Shown: one piece after another, positions 44,936 through 59,629 of the stretch
How positions within the stretch are numbered: the first letter of the stretch is position 1
Layout of the letters: each line of letters starts with the position of its first letter
Assembly: GCF_025602895.1 (NCBI RefSeq)
Contig: NW_026516248.1
Span: forward strand, 1-64,000
Reading direction: 5' to 3'
DNA: 64,000 bases
DNA from: Polychytrium aggregatum
Taxonomy: Eukaryota > Chytridiomycota > Chytridiomycetes > Polychytriales
The notes under the pieces: generated by a model
Databases searched by the model: none
What the model was told of the DNA's origin: nothing
What the model saw: the letters and a program-made list of their open reading frames with translations, nothing else
Position numbers and translations under genes: made by a program

Positions 44936-46701
44936 TCAGCGCCAAGTTCCCGCCCACATATGCTGCACACGAGCTTCGGGGTCGGCCAGACGCCCGCCTC
45001 CCATGTCACCAAAGGCAGTGGCAAGTACTTCACCCAGGCCGGGGCTGGTACGATGCAATTCCGAGCCGGTTGAATTGGAGATTGAGCGGCCCATGTCAGA
45101 TACCGCTGGTCCAAAACGTTGCCGCCGGATATCGCCCATGCCACCGCTGATGTATCCGGGCAGCACACATCACTCGCGCACGCTGGCTATCATGGCTCGA
45201 TGCCAATCAGTCTTACCTGAACGCAGTAATTGGAAACAAAAGCATGTCGCCCATTTGGCGAGCGGACGGGCCGTATTCCCGAAGGTCCCGCCAGTCGACA
45301 CCGTGCCCAGCCATGTACCGGTTGATGACGTCCGTCCAGGGGCCAGGACCGGTGATCTTTGTGACGTCGGCGTGCTTGAGTTCGTTCTTGCTCATCGCTG
45401 CAATCTTGTGAAATGAGAGCGAGCTGACTGCGGCCGCAATAGGATGGCCTGAGACCATGGCCATCGTCCACTGGCACATTTGGTTGGGACTGGTTGGCCC
45501 CCCCCCCGGACAGATTAATTCCGAGAAGAAGCAACAGGTCGGACAGGTGGCCGATCGGCGGCATTAGCGGGACTGTGCCCAGGAGCCAGTAGGCATTTCA
45601 CAATCGATCGGTCCAATGCATGTACCTCTGATAGAAGCCCTTCCACTCGTCACCAAACTTTTTGGGAACGTCCGTCTCGAGGCCGATGATGGCGGCCACC
45701 GGCTCAGTGAATGCCATGGTCTCGTTTTTGTACATCCATGGCGTAAGGTCCTTGGCATGGACCCAATCGTCGATCTTGCGCAGGACCTTGGTGTCAGCAT
45801 CAGAGTACTGAGGAGTGGTCGCCGTTCCGAAGACGGCACCGTGGGGGAAGATAGTATCGCCGAAGCAGGACGACGAATCGAGATTGTTGTCAGATCGAGA
45901 GGAATACGGGGACCGGCCAAGCAGCGTGCCGCCGGATGCCGCCGGATGCCGCCTCCCAGGCAAAATCAGAGGCAGTACGCACCACGCCCCCAAATTTGTG
46001 GAGCACCAAGTACCGCAGCAGATCAGCCTTCATGACCGGGACGGGGAGGTCCTTGTAGAGCTTGAACCATGACGGGTAAAACTGCCGCACCATCTGCTCG
46101 GCGTCGTGGTCGGACCACAGGATGTATACATAGCCCGGGTTCTCCTTCTTCCAGCTGCCGACGCTGACACGGACATGCTCGGGGGTCGCCTCGGTGTCTA
46201 TATCCGAGGTTTTCCAGGTCTGGTGGATGATGCGGGGGATGCGGGTGTTTGGGATGAGGTGGTCGCGGGTGAGATGAGCCGCTGCAATGGCTGCTTCCAG
46301 CGCCGAGGAGGGATTGCGTGGATCAAAGTCGTAGGCAAAGTTCTCAAAGGCAGCTGGGTTGAAGGCGCCGTAGGGAATCATCCAGGCTGTGAGAGAATAG
46401 TCAGAGAGTCGGTGGATGAGCACGGCGTATTCGGGACGTCGATCGATCTTGGCCGGCCAAGCAAACAGCGGCGATGGTTCATACAAACTGCGGCAGCGGG
46501 AGATACAATCCTGGCCTGGCCATTGTCGTGAGCAGGATACTGCGACTGATCAGAAGCTGCTGGCTTGGTGGTCGGTCTGGATGATGCAGGCTCCCGCATT
46601 CGGCGGGCCATGCTTGATGGCAGCACCACGAGCGAGTGATAAAAGACAGCAACCATCAGGAGGGCCAGCAGCGACCAGAAGATTCTGCGACCCGTGGCCA
46701 T
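44936..46701 (-). CDS. Och1-like GT32 mannosyltransferase, Golgi type II membrane protein
   Basis: A multi-exon gene. Its last exon is 45044-44936 and starts SPGLGEVLATAFG; the first begins at 46701 with MATGRRIFW and a signal anchor (SLLALLMVAVFYHSLVVL), giving a short cytosolic tail and a lumenal catalytic domain. The fold is read from IPRIIHQTWKTSDID, SVGSWKKENPGYVYILWSD, MKADLLRYLVLHKFGGV, then YSDADTKVL, whose D-A-D is the metal/sugar-nucleotide DXD motif. Later blocks are CQWTMAMVSGHP, ITGPGPWTDVI and EARVQHMWAGTWR, all in Och1 order. Och1 adds the first alpha-1,6-mannose to N-glycan outer chains using GDP-mannose. A 56-nt intron after DQSH is assumed to keep frame. It could instead be a Hoc1-like or inositolphosphorylceramide mannosyltransferase relative, but the C-terminal QHM motif favours Och1/Hoc1. 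Confidence 0.82.
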
Positions 46702-47384
46702 GGTGGTTGGCGAGTTTGTTGGGCGGTAGTGATAATGAGAGATGAGCAGGACGAGGGAGCGGCTGGGCTCTTTGAAATTGCGGAGGAGGAATCGAAGAGG
46801 GAGTCAGGAGCAAGCGGATATGCAGAGATTCGACCCAATCGATGGGCTAGACGAAATAGATGGGCTCGACAAAGGCCCTCAATCGATACCGCCGATCATC
46901 GGAGGACTTTGTCTCTGGACTGCTGCAACCAGCGCCGACACTGCCCGCCAGCTGGGATGGAGGGAAACCCTGGTGGCTGGGGACGGCGGCTTCGGGGCAG
47001 CCATGAGACCCTGAAGAACGGCGGAGCGGCGGTCCGATGGCGAGCGGGATGTGCGATACGGGATTTGATATGGCTCGGTGGTGCGAACCGATATAGTGGC
47101 GAGCAGGATGTGATGAAAATGACAGTAATGACAGTAACGATAGAAACGATAGCAATGACAGCAATGACAGCAATGACAGCAACGACAGCAGCGACAGCAG
47201 TGACAGCAGTGACAGCAATAGCAACCATATAACCGCAGCGAGACCCTGGACTCCAAAGCACCCCCAAGCACGCCCACAGCACCATGTCTTCTGGCGCCGC
47301 CCCGCATGGCCCAGGGCCGTCCTTCGGCTCCATCGCCTCGCGCTCATCTGCGACATCCTGCTCGGAGCTGCCCCGTCTGCACCG
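46702..47384. other. divergent spacer between Och1-like and DNA-PKcs genes, with minisatellite
   Basis: 683 bp between divergent start codons. From about 47118 to 47225 lies a 9-bp imperfect tandem repeat (ATGACAGCA, drifting to GTGACAGCA and ACGACAGCA, about twelve copies), 160 bp before the DNA-PKcs ATG. No gene is seen. A frame at 47284 upstream of the chosen ATG looks non-coding. Confidence 0.65.
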
Positions 47385-50300
47385 ATGCCGTCTTCTGCCT
47401 TTGAGAACCTGCTCGCTCTGCTCGACGCCCTCCGCGATGCCACTCTCTCGGCCGACGCCAACATCGATCCCAAGGCCGTCGCCACCGACATCGCCGTCGT
47501 CGTCAACAACGACCTGCATCCCGATGAGAGGGGTACCGCCGACTCGCATCCATTCATCCATCCATCCGCGCCAGACCACGATCTATGCTATGCTTGTTTG
47601 CTATGTCAGTTTGAATGCTTGTCTGTGGACCAGTGATCCGCCGCTTAACTCTGTACTGCTGGGTTCACAGACCTGGCTCACTCGGTCCTGTTCGATCCCG
47701 AGCGCGGCCTCCTGCGGTTCCTCCAGAAGACAAGAGGCCAGAAGATCTTTGATCCTGCGAAAATCCTGCTCTTGGAGTTCACGGCCGAGACCCTCGCCAA
47801 GCCCTGGAGCCTGAGTGCCTATCTGGCCGACATCAAGGTAAGCCCGAGTCGCATGTCGGGCGATTCGAGAGCCCCAGTGCGGCTTGGCTGCTTCCCAGAG
47901 TGAGCCATAGTCCTCTTCGGCCGCTGTTATCCTCACATCCTATCTCGATCGCAATCATCCCGTGATGTTGCCTCTCTTGTGCTTGTGCTGTGCTCGTTCA
48001 AGAGCGGCTGCCTCGCCGTACTCGTCTCGCCGCAAGAGTCGACCAAAGTAAAGCAGGCGGCGTTTGGCCCCTTGCTTGCTATCTTGACATCGAAGCATCT
48101 CTCGATCGATGGAGCCGATTTCGATGTCGCAGGGCTGTACGAGAGGTGGGTGTGTTCGCTGCTGCTGTGGACTGTCAGTCAGACTGTTTGTCGGATGTCT
48201 GTCGACTTGTGTAGCGGGTTGCCCATGGGATCGTCTGCTGGAATGCATCCCAGGCTCTGGACTGATCGTCACTGGGCCTCGCTGCATCCAGGCTCTGGCG
48301 AGAGTACGTCACTCTCAACAAGAAACTCTCGGCGTCAGGTATGCTTCCAATCCCAGCAACATGTCCCTTGCCCACAGCGAGCCGATGCTCACGCTGTCCG
48401 TCCTCCTGCAGTTCGGGCTGGTCTCTTCCAGGTGCTGGCTTGCATCGTCAAGCAACACAGTCAGCGACTCGACCAGAGGAATGTCTTGGCCTTCTATCGT
48501 TCGTTGGTCCAGACGACCGAGCGACAGCTCTTCGATGTGCACACCATTCCTGAAATGCCTCTCGTTGTCGGCTCCCTGCGTGCCCTCGACTCGATCCTCC
48601 ACATCCGCCCCGTCCCCGGTATGTCGTTTTGCAAACAAACCCGCCGCCAGAGCCGTCCTGTGTATCGCTCCCACTCTATCCCGCAAGATGTATAGTGCTG
48701 GTGCCGTTCGCTCAAATGCAAGGGGGCTCTAAACAAAGTGCTGTCTGCCGCAGATCCGAACTACGTTGATGTCGTATACCGAGTAGTCCGACACGTCGTC
48801 GCCCCCATCGACGATCTCAACCGCTACGATATTCCCAAGGCCGGCCTCGAGATTCTCGTCAATCATGGCGACCTGTTTGCAGAGCGTCTCTTCAGCGACT
48901 ATCCCAGTATCTACGCGAATCTGAAGCATCTGAGCATCCACAAGAACCGAGATGTATCTCGTCTCGCATTCCGTGCTCTCGACAAGTTCATCGAGCAGGT
49001 TTGTTGGGGGGGGAGTCAGTCTTGTCGTCGAAACACATGCCGCATCTGCCGACACTGACGACCCTATTCTGCACACCAGATCGCAACGGTCTTGAGCATT
49101 CGCTCGGCTTCGAAGGATCCCACTGCCGAAGAATGCTTCTGGGTGAGTCGATGGTCTTGCTGGCATGTCTGGCGCAGTGGAAGCGGCTAGAGCTTGCTGT
49201 CGATCAGATAGGCCATTAGTCCCCCAATCTCTGGCTCGGCAAACCCTCTGACTGTCGCCGAACTGCAAGTTCTTTATTACCGAATTCACTGGTGTTTTGA
49301 GACGCGACCAAGTCGACTCTGACTCGGTCAAGCAGATATCCCTTGCTATCCGCGGATTCGGCATCTTCGCAGGCCCATCTCGCAACTTCCTGACCGAGGA
49401 GGACTGGCACGAGATTCCGGATCTGCTGATGCGAAAGAGCTCTCTGCTGTTCTGCGAGTATGTCCAACCTGCTGCGTCGACTCTGACCGAGAGTGCTCTG
49501 ATCGGCACCAAGGAATCTCTGGTTGGAATTGGAGCCGCACTCGTGTTATCGTCCACTCGGGATCTCGAGTCTAACACGTTCCCGTCATCATGTCACATCC
49601 CAGGGCCAATACGTCTCTCAATGATACGCTGTTTCACTTGTCATCGCTTGTCCAAGCCTTTGCATCGATCGCAAAGCATAGCGACTCCATCAGCGAGGAA
49701 CTGTCGTTCAAGTTGGGTATGTGGCAGCGCGTTCCCTCTCAGCAGGCCAGCTCATGACGAAGCCGCTAGTCAGCCTCACCTGGCAGCTGGCGGATGATTT
49801 CGATTGTTCGCATTCGGGCTCTGGTCAACATCTTCATTCGTTTCGATATCGGAAGCGCGGTATTGCAGAGGCACTTCGTCGCACCCGCTTGCCATCTTGC
49901 AGTTCTCGTCTCCAGCTCGTTACCTCCCCCACTCACGCTCTCTCGAACGACCAGATGGGATCTCGAATCTGCTCTTCCTTCACTTTCCCAAGCTCTCGAA
50001 TGCTCTCAAGTTCGAGAACATGAAGAGCTTCATCGAGCTCACTCGTGTTCTCTGCACGAAGCACGCTCGCGTCAAATCGTTCTGGTCGACTGCATGTTAG
50101 TATATCCAGCTTGTGCTTGCCACGCACGCTCCCTGCTTCAGGCGAGAGACTCACAGGCTGGCGATTGCCCCCTCCCCTGCTTCCCCATGACCAGGCTACA
50201 AGGCCCTGGTCTACACCAGCACCGATGTCATGGTCGAGGAACCTGCTGGTATCGAGCAGGGCACGGACGGGCCCGTGCATGCGTATCAAGAGTACATGTA

Positions 50301-53300
50301 CTTTTGGAAATGCCTGTTCAACCCTGCGTTTCACAGCACCGTTCCTGACGAGGAGAGCGACGCCTTTCTGGATCAAATCTACGACGAAATCATGTGGACT
50401 ATCCTTCGACTCTTGCGTGGTCTCAATCTCGAGGCCTTTGAGCGCATTCCGGACGACGAAACCGGCACTCCGATTTCCATGCGGGTCAAGGATTTGCCTG
50501 GACTCACAGGCTCCTCCAGTGACCTGACGCACCTGCAACCAAGCCGTCCAAAAGACTTTTCCATCTTTGTCAACCTGGTGGAATTTGCGCGCCTGTTTAT
50601 TGCCGATGTGGCCACGGAGCGCTTTCACAGGTGGGTGGATGTCTTTGGCGAGCAGCTCATGGCGCTCTCGGTCCAACACCCGCTCGTTAGTGGCTTCTAC
50701 AAGCTCCTTGCAAGCTGCCTCCGGCATATCAAGCAGATGGGACCTCTCCAGCCCCAACACGCATCAACGGTGGGTCTGATCCGGAATGTGCCCACGCACA
50801 GGCTGCTCGTGCGAATCGTGAATTCCTATACATACAAACATACATATATATATCTATATGCGCATCTCACGCTGGCTGTCTTTGAGATCACCGCCGAGAG
50901 AGCACACAGGCCTTGCATGTGGGAGTGACTAACTGTGTCCATTCATGCCGTCGAAAACGATGCTTCAGGATGGCCATCGGGCACACTTTTCCCGGTACCT
51001 GTCCGAAGTCTCCCATCGATGCCTCCAGTACAAGGACGATCTCCTGGTGTCCTGTCTTGAACTACTGCTCTATGCTCCGTGGGGTTTGGTTGATGCCAAG
51101 AGTCTGTGCCAGCCGCTCCGAGTGGCTCTGAAGCTCGGCCTGACCTACAGTTCCATGGCTCTGGCCGCTATCGAATGTCTTGAAATGTGGTCCGCCAAGC
51201 TCGAGCCCGAGAACCGCGAGCATTGCTTCCGTTTGGTTCTCCCTGGACTGCTGGACTACTTGCGCCTCGACGCGGGCGAGTCACTTGTTGATCTGTCCCA
51301 GTCCAATGACTCTGGTCCAAAGAACGCAGCAGAGATTGATTTGTTGATGCCTGGGTCGAGGAAAGCTGGAGGCACGACTGCATCAAGCGGTAAACTTGCC
51401 AAGGTATGGGAGGCTTTCATTTGACAACAGCCACGCGCTTCGAACATTGTCTTTCTGGTTTGATCGGCTCGGTTTCATCGGCTTCCGTCGGGCGGACTGA
51501 GCTCTCATGGGTCGTTCTGTGCACACTCTGAACAACGGTCGTATCGTGCCGGAATCGAGCAGGGCACCATCAGCACGCATTCCCAGGCACTTCGACGGCG
51601 CATCTTGACCCTCCTGGGCAGCCTCGGCGAACACAGCGTGCTTGCGCTGTCCGAGAGCGTGGACCCAGAATCACTGAATCCGTGGGACTCGGAGAGCAGG
51701 ATTCGGCTCCGATTCCCGTTTGAGGATGTGAATGTGGATGTGCATCTCGGTAAGTGCCACTCGATGATTGAGCATTCGCCGACCCATCGATTCGTTGCTG
51801 ACCAGCAGTGCCTTTCTCGACTATGGCGGGTGTCGCTGTTTCACACAAACAATCCGAAAATCACTTTTGCAGATGACCTGCTGCCCCGCATCGCCGAACT
51901 CGCTGAAAAGTCCCCCGATCGCAAAACCAAAGTTGCTGCCTGTGAGCTCCTCCACGTCATTGTCATCTGGATGGTCGGCAAGACTGCGACGGCGCCTCAC
52001 GACAACGGAACGGAGCCATCCAAGGTATGCTCCCTCGCCTCCTGGGCTGGCATCGCCTCCTTCACCGACCCAGAAGCGCGAAATTGGTGTGTGGCGTTCA
52101 CTTTGATGACAGAGCAGTATCGAGACCAACTTGTTCTAACCATGTCGGGGCGCATGACTACATCCAGTCGCCGTTTTACCAGATTCAAGTCAAGATCTTC
52201 CCGATCCTCCTCCGCCTCGCAACCGACATTGACCACTTGGTTCGAAGCATGTTCCACGCTCTTGTCCACCAGCTCATTCACTGGCTCGCCCGCGGGCAGA
52301 TGCGCGAAAACACCGAGGCCATGGCAATGCTGCAAACCTGCCTGGACGCCACTCTTTCGGATGATGGGGCGGTAAGACGGAGACCGACTGGACAGCTTGA
52401 CTGACGCTATGGCATGCTTGACAGTCTGATGTCCAAGGAGCTCGCCAGGCGTTTGAATAGCTCATCGTGTGCCACTGATGCCTGACTGCCATTTCTGCTC
52501 CCAACGATATCCACCGACCGATAAGCTCCGCGACATGGGCGCGGATTGCACCCTTGAGTTCTTTGAGTGTTCGCTCAAAACCAGCGGAAACAAGGTTTGG
52601 CTTTGCGTGCCCATTTTACCAGCTGCAGCCCGCCTGCACCCCCTCTTACATCCGCTACCCATGGCCCGGACTTCCAGGTCGACCGCAATACCGACAGCGG
52701 TGTCCAATCGCTGTTCACGAGGCTCTACGAGTACTGCAAACACTCTAACGTCAACAAGAGGCGCGGCGCATCGCTCATCTTCAATCGGATCTATCGGGCC
52801 TTCCGTGCAAGCAACAGCTTGGTGGAGCAGTTCACCTTTGAGCTTCTCTACCACTACCTCTGTAATCTTCGGTTGTCTGCTGCCGAGACAGAAAGCATTG
52901 GTGAGTCATGATTCACCGGCTTGCAACTTCTTTCACTGCGGACCGTTGAGACTCAAAACCTCGCGCTCATGGCTCTTCCTTGACTTGGTGTTCATGACAC
53001 GTTGGGTGAATAACCACTGCGTGCATCCGAAACTCACTCAAGGCACTTGGGAGCAAGCCGGGATGGCCATAGATCATCTCAAGAAGATCCTGATCAAGAA
53101 GCATGCAGTGTTCATGGTCCGCAGCAAAGTGCGTCGCCCGTTCCCTGGTTTGGAGAGCGACGATCTTCCCTCCTTGATCAGCTGGCTCTTCCGCGAGACA
53201 CGACATACAGAGTCGGTCTATGCCCAAAGATGTCTGGAACTTGTGCTGGATCTCGTTCCTGTGTTCTCGGGTATGTTTCTCGTCTCTGGCGCACGATTGG

Positions 53301-56300
53301 AACATTCGACACTCAATATGATCTCCCAATGTCGCGATATGTGCATCCAACCAGCCCATTCAACTAATTTGTCCAGCCAATTTATCCAACTAATGTATAA
53401 CCACTTTCTGCCTTTAGATGCACGCAGGTGGTTCGCCGGCCTGGTCAAGAAGCACCCCAGGCTTCTCGTCGATATATATGAAAAGTCGCTCGCAGTCCCG
53501 CCGGCTCGGCTACCGTGGTGCTCGATCGCGTCCGAGCACCAAAATGGATATCTGATTGCGGCCCTGAATGCCTACACCTCACTTATCAAAACCGGAATGC
53601 TCGCTCCTCAAAACCTCATCGGTCAGGGCTACAGAGAACTTGTGGCTGCCTCCCAAGACTTCATGCTGCGATTCCAGACGGCAGACTTTGCGCCTGGAGA
53701 GGCTTTGAGCTCGGTTTCGCGAAACCGCGCCCGAGTCCTCAAGACTGAGACAGCGGCCAGGATCATCGCGCTGTCTGCTGCGATCCTGGAAAGGCTCGAC
53801 GATGATCACGATCATAGCGAGCTTGCTCTGCTGTTGTTTGGCGACAGCTTCTTGTACATGCTCGCTCGCCTCGTTTTTGAATGGACAGGCGACCTGCTGT
53901 TTGCCGACGCTGAAGGCAAGCAGTCCTTCGAAGCGACCCTTGCCAGTCTCCTCAGAGCAATGCTCGTTCGTGCGCCTGTCAAGCAAAAGGCTCTCTTTGT
54001 CGATCATGTCACTGCCATTGGCCGCATCCCCAAGCTCGTCAGCGAAGCGGACGCAACTCTCGAGAGCGAGTCGTCCGAACTACACACGACCCTCCAAAGC
54101 GTTCAGGGATGGAAGACTCTGTGGTGCTGCGGCTGGCAGAACGAGATCATGGAGAAACACAAGATTTCCTCGCAGGCACTGTTCGACAATATCTGGAGCA
54201 TCGTCAACAAACGCACTCACCAGAGTCTCAGTATTTCGCAGCGCCAGCTCCTCGAAGAACTGGTGGATTGGATGACCAAGAGCCTGGACGCTCGCACGGT
54301 GCTGTTTGAGAACGTTTTGGTGAGTCCCAGTCGCTTGCTGTCGGCATTATGGTGAGCAATTCACCCAGTGCGGGATGGACTTGGGCGCCTGGCTCACCTG
54401 TGGTTATTTGGATCGTGTGTACCTGCCGTTCAGGAGCCATCGCAAGACAAGCGTGATCTTTGCCAACAGTTCCCGAGACAGGTAAACTCGAGCGGCCGCT
54501 GCAACATGGCTCAGTCCGGTTGTATGAGGCTCTCCAGTCCAACGGCATCCGACACCGATGAAATTGGCTTAACTTGTGTGCCTCTACCGCCGTCAGATCC
54601 ATATGGCAATGGCAACCCACTTTGACGAGTTTGTGCTGGCATCTCGCCGATCCTCGGCGGTTGATCGAGTCTTGGCGATACTGCAAGACCTCGGGACCTA
54701 TCTTATCAACCATTGCACCCATATGGAGTCCGAGATCGCCGACTGGTTTGCTGAGGTATTTTCTAGCTACAGGGCAAGCACATGAACCAGGCCCCAGGCA
54801 GACCTGCACGGAATGGCTCTGCGTCTGGGAACCTCCACATGCAACGCCGTCTCATTGCCAACCGCATCCCGCAGGTGTCCCAGCGAAAGGACTACTTGGA
54901 TTCAATCGCCGACAAAGTCGCCTCCTTCCGGCCCGATCTTGTCCACACCTTGGTGTACACTTGGAAGCGCTTCTTGTTTCTGTCGCACAAGCAAGCACAC
55001 CGTATCGATGTCGAGGCCGTCCACTCCGTGCTGTTCGCCGGTATCGCTGTGGGCCTCCAGTCCAGCGTTCCACTCTCGATCAAAGTCGAGGCCTTTGAGG
55101 CACTGCCGTCATTTCTTCGGCCGTCACCGAACCAATCGGCCTATCTATCGGTGGGTACCCGATTCTGATGCGTTAGGGCGTGGGCTCCTTGCGGGATATG
55201 AGCTGGCGAGGCATTTGTTGCTTGAACGACTAAAATTGGCACTCTCGGACATTCACAGACGATCGAAAAGCTCCTGCACCAAACGGTTATGAGTCAGCTC
55301 CCGGTCAACGCCTCCGAGCTGGCGGAGGGGTCGGCTGGCCGTGAGGAATACGACAACGCTGCCCTGCATCTGCTCTCCGTGTTTGAGTCGTCCGGCGCCC
55401 TGTGCGTATTTAACCCCCTCAGCTTCCACATTTGTCGGCAGACGCAGTACCACCTTGCCGACAGCGTCAAACAGGCGGTCTCCAAGGCAGCTCACCTCGT
55501 CCCGTGCATGCAGTTCGCTGACATGTGCTTCAGGTGAGTCTTGCCAGCCGCTTCCCAGTGTTCGCCACAGGCCACTTGGCCCCGCACCGCCCAACTTTAA
55601 GCACTGCCATGACGCGCATCCCTTGATTCGGAGCTCGGTTGGGGCTCGGCATAGTCCCGCAGAGCGCACGATCATGACTGAGCACTGATATTCCATCGCC
55701 CACATCGTTTGCATCGTTGTCTTGAACGCGGATCGCCAGCTACTGCTTCGACGGCGACATTCCCTCGGCCAATCGGCGCACTATGGTCACTCTCATCCTT
55801 GTTCCGTTCCTGACCGCGATCAAATCGGAGGACTTGTCCCAGGTCTTCCAAAAGTACATTAGAGTGATATCCCGGAGCTTCAACAAATCGCTTCCCTCGC
55901 GCCTGACGGACATCAAGCCTTACCTGATTGAAAAATCCTCGGCCTTCGACTTAATGACCATATCCTTTTGCGTCCGATTACTGTCACATGCTTCCCTGGA
56001 GAGATCGGTGCATTGGCGCCCCTGTCATTATCTTTAACTCTGTCTTTCACCCCATCACGTCTGCTATCGCCGGCTACCGTTCGAAGAGCTCCATACTTGC
56101 GACGGAGCGATCGTCCGCTCCTCCTGCGATCCAGAGAGCCTCTCGGCCCAAGTGCTAACCAAGGCGTTGATGGTGGCAGCTTACAATGCGCGCAAGGATC
56201 TCTTTCCTCCCGAAGTCTTCCAAGAGAGCCTTCACGGACTATTTGTGGAGTTTCAGCAGTGTGCATACAATGCTCTGGCCGCATCAACGATCAAAACTCA

Positions 56301-59300
56301 AAAGAAGGTACCTGCCAAAACCGTAACTGCGATCGCCGAGAGCTTTGTCCTGGCATTTCGGTCGTGGGACCAGCTGCGAGCCTCAGTGCTGTCGTGACTG
56401 GGACAGAGTGATGCAGTCCTTGATCCACTCATGGCTGCACTTCAAGCCGGCATACTGCCTGCCTTTGTGCCGAGCTACGCGACTCTGCGCTGATATTTGA
56501 TCTAAATGGGTGCCACTCACCAACCGCAACCCAGAAATCGTACTACGAGCTCTTTTTGTTCACCGACGACCACGCCAAGGGCGAGTTTGTCTGGAAGAAC
56601 ATTGTCGATACGAAGGTACGAGCCTATCGCTCCGCCTACCTCGTCCGTACTGTGCAGCTGTGCTGACGCTGGAGAGAACAGACCCCGTTATTCTTTCCCC
56701 ATGCACTCCACAAACCCATGGAGCGGCAGCGACTACGAGAGTTCAAGGATCGCTCTCACGAACTGGTGACTCGGAAGACTGCGATCAAGGACATTGCCTA
56801 TCTCTCGTCTCAGTTTCTGATGGACAGCAGCCTGGCGATGGTACGTGTGCGTGTGTAACTCGCTCTCTGCGTCTCACAATATCCAGATCACTAACAGTCC
56901 TGTCCATATTGAACCTAGTCGTTCGGCATGTTTATCGATCCAAATGTACCAGGTGTGGTCTTGTTCGACTCGGTGCAGGAAGCCATGTCGGAGCCTTCGA
57001 TTCGCCGAGCTCGGTTGCGTGACTCACCACGGACTTTGATGCTCGTAGATGTCGGCGATGACATAGCACCCGCGCTGCACAACGACCCTACGGCAGCGCT
57101 GGCCAGGACCCAGGCTCCTATCGAGCTGTCGGCAGCGACCACTCCATCAAACGTCCACGCGCGAATGTAAGGAATGCCCTATCCGAATGCGCTTTCACCC
57201 GGGCACCTCATCGGCTGATCCTAACGCCAGCATATCACAACCCAGAAGCGACAGCTCTATCATTGAGATGGTAAATGATTATGCACGCTCTTCGGTGCGA
57301 GACGAGAACTCCCTCTGTGATATCCGAGGCCTCTCGATCGCAATCGCAGAGGACAGATCCACGGCAATCGCATCGCAAGGCGGCTTGGACCGGCAGGCCC
57401 CTCTGGACTCGACCTCTCGCACGTCTGGAGGCTTCACTCAAGCATTACCTGTGTCCCTGCGCTCTCGTTGCTTCACTTCAGGACGATCTCAACAAGCACC
57501 CGTGCATGCCTACGATGATGGCCGTACTCCAGAAACTTCACGAGGAAATCACCCCTCCGCCGCCCCCGTCGACAGAGCGCACTCTGAACGCGCCGTTGCC
57601 CAAATGGATGCAGAAGCTGCTCGAGAAGATACAGCCAGGCAAGTACTAACGAACACACCTCACGTTTTTCATGCTAGCTGCTGCGGACCTGACGCTAAGC
57701 CCCCACTGCAGAGAACCACATCAATGTCCGCCTGTTCATTGCAAAGCTCGTGGTCAACATGCCCGACGTATTCGCGCCGTACTGCCACAGCTGGTGGGGT
57801 CCTCTCGTTCAAGTCATTTTGTCCAGCAAAGAGTATGGAGAAGGCATCACATATTTTGTTCAGGTATGTTTGCATCCTGAGCAGAGCCGACTGGGCGCCA
57901 GTGGCGATGGTCACCACCCCGAGAAATCCATGTGTGCCTGCCAGATCAGTGGCTTGTGCACCGCTGACCCGATATACCAAATACTCGCCGCAATGACCCC
58001 ACCCTCAGGATCTGCTGATACAACTGATCACTTGGATCGACGACAATGGCTTGACTCCTGAAGACAATGCACCCAACAGAAAGCTCGTGTCGCTGCTCCT
58101 GGTCAGTGGATGCGTTGCAGTCAGATCTGAATCTGGTTCGTTGTGTGTTGCACAGAGGTATGCAGCGGCTGGCCAACTCCTTCCAACTGCATGGTTCACA
58201 GGCACATCTGACAGCCCAAGCCGCCCACAAGTCCAAGCATGTTATCAATGGCAACCTGAAGCTCATGCGGCCGTTCGTCGAGAAATGGGGTAGCCTTCTG
58301 ACTGCGCCCTCGGCCGAGATGAGGCAATTGATCACCAGCGACCAAAACAGCTCAGCCATGTGCGGGCTCTACATCCTGTCGATGCTGCTTTCGAATCGAC
58401 GCGAGGCGGCGTGCTCCCGCGAAGAAACAACGCTTTTGCTGCGTGCCATCACGAGCCACTTCACCGCACGGAGCCAGGAGCTGCTGCTGGTGGCATCGCA
58501 TGTGGCTGGCCAGTTCCTGGGCTTCTACAAGCAACACGATCCGACGTTGTTTGAAGAGTCGCGAAAATGGATATGCAAACAGGTAAAGTCGACGCCACGC
58601 TTGTTCTCACACTTGCTCACCAGGACGGTGTGAAGCTTGAGGCTCGTGGACGCTAACTCTGTATCTCTCTGCACTTCAAGATCGACGAAACCGGAACCAG
58701 CGAGACAGATCGATGGGTATCCATCATCGCATCGATAGCCAAAAACAGCCCTGAGATCGTGGGACATTACTACCGCGAGCTGTTGTTCAACTTGCCCAAG
58801 CTACAGGGGCGAGCGAAAGCCCACTGCCTCGAAGCCCTGGGCGCTGCAGCAGCCGATATCCCCCTGTTATTCCAAGAACTGCAGGGCAAGAATCTCCTGG
58901 CCTTGATGACATACCGCGACGACGAGTGCCAGAAACTGACGCTGATGATCTTGTGGAAGCTAGCCTCAAATCTAGCCGACGATGACATTCTGTTCTTCTT
59001 GGAACCAGCCCTCCAGCTCTTCCAACGTCATCCAAACGAACCGACAAGACATGCATTCTACTATCTTGTGGTGGATCTGCACCGTGCCTTCTCGAGCGAC
59101 GGTCCGCATGGCCCTAGACACAGTCAGAGCGGCAAAGGCGGGCAAATCTATGAGTTGCTTAAGAAGGCCATGCTGCAGGGGCTGGGCGACGACGACGAAT
59201 CAGTTCGTACCGGACTGATCGAGTACATACACAGGGATCTGATGGGGTCGTCCACAGTCTTCAAGCATCTCGAGACGCTGTTCAGGTAGGGCAAGTCCGG

Positions 59301-59596
59301 CTTGCCCCGGGCCTGACATTGCATGCCACTCCTTGATGCCATGACTCTGACCCCGATTTACCGATAGCTCTCTCTATTTCACCGAGGCCGAGGATTCCTA
59401 TCTGCACTATGCCGCCTATCTGCTTCTGGAAAAGACCAAAGCCTCTCCGCAGATCACCGAAGTGCTGTTTCCCGATGGATTTCCGAGCGCAACGTTCCGA
59501 GAACTTGCGCTGGATACCTCATGGACCAACAGCGCGACCATGAGGCCGCTGTTTACGACGCCCAGGACCCAAATCTCAACACAGCACGTAAGGCAT

Positions 59597-59629
<33 letters not shown>

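Noticed and set aside
47284-47814. Alternative start of DNA-PKcs in another frame at 47284
   Set aside because: Its Ser/Pro/Arg-rich sequence has no match and does not connect in phase with the exon at 47671; the ATG at 47385 does.
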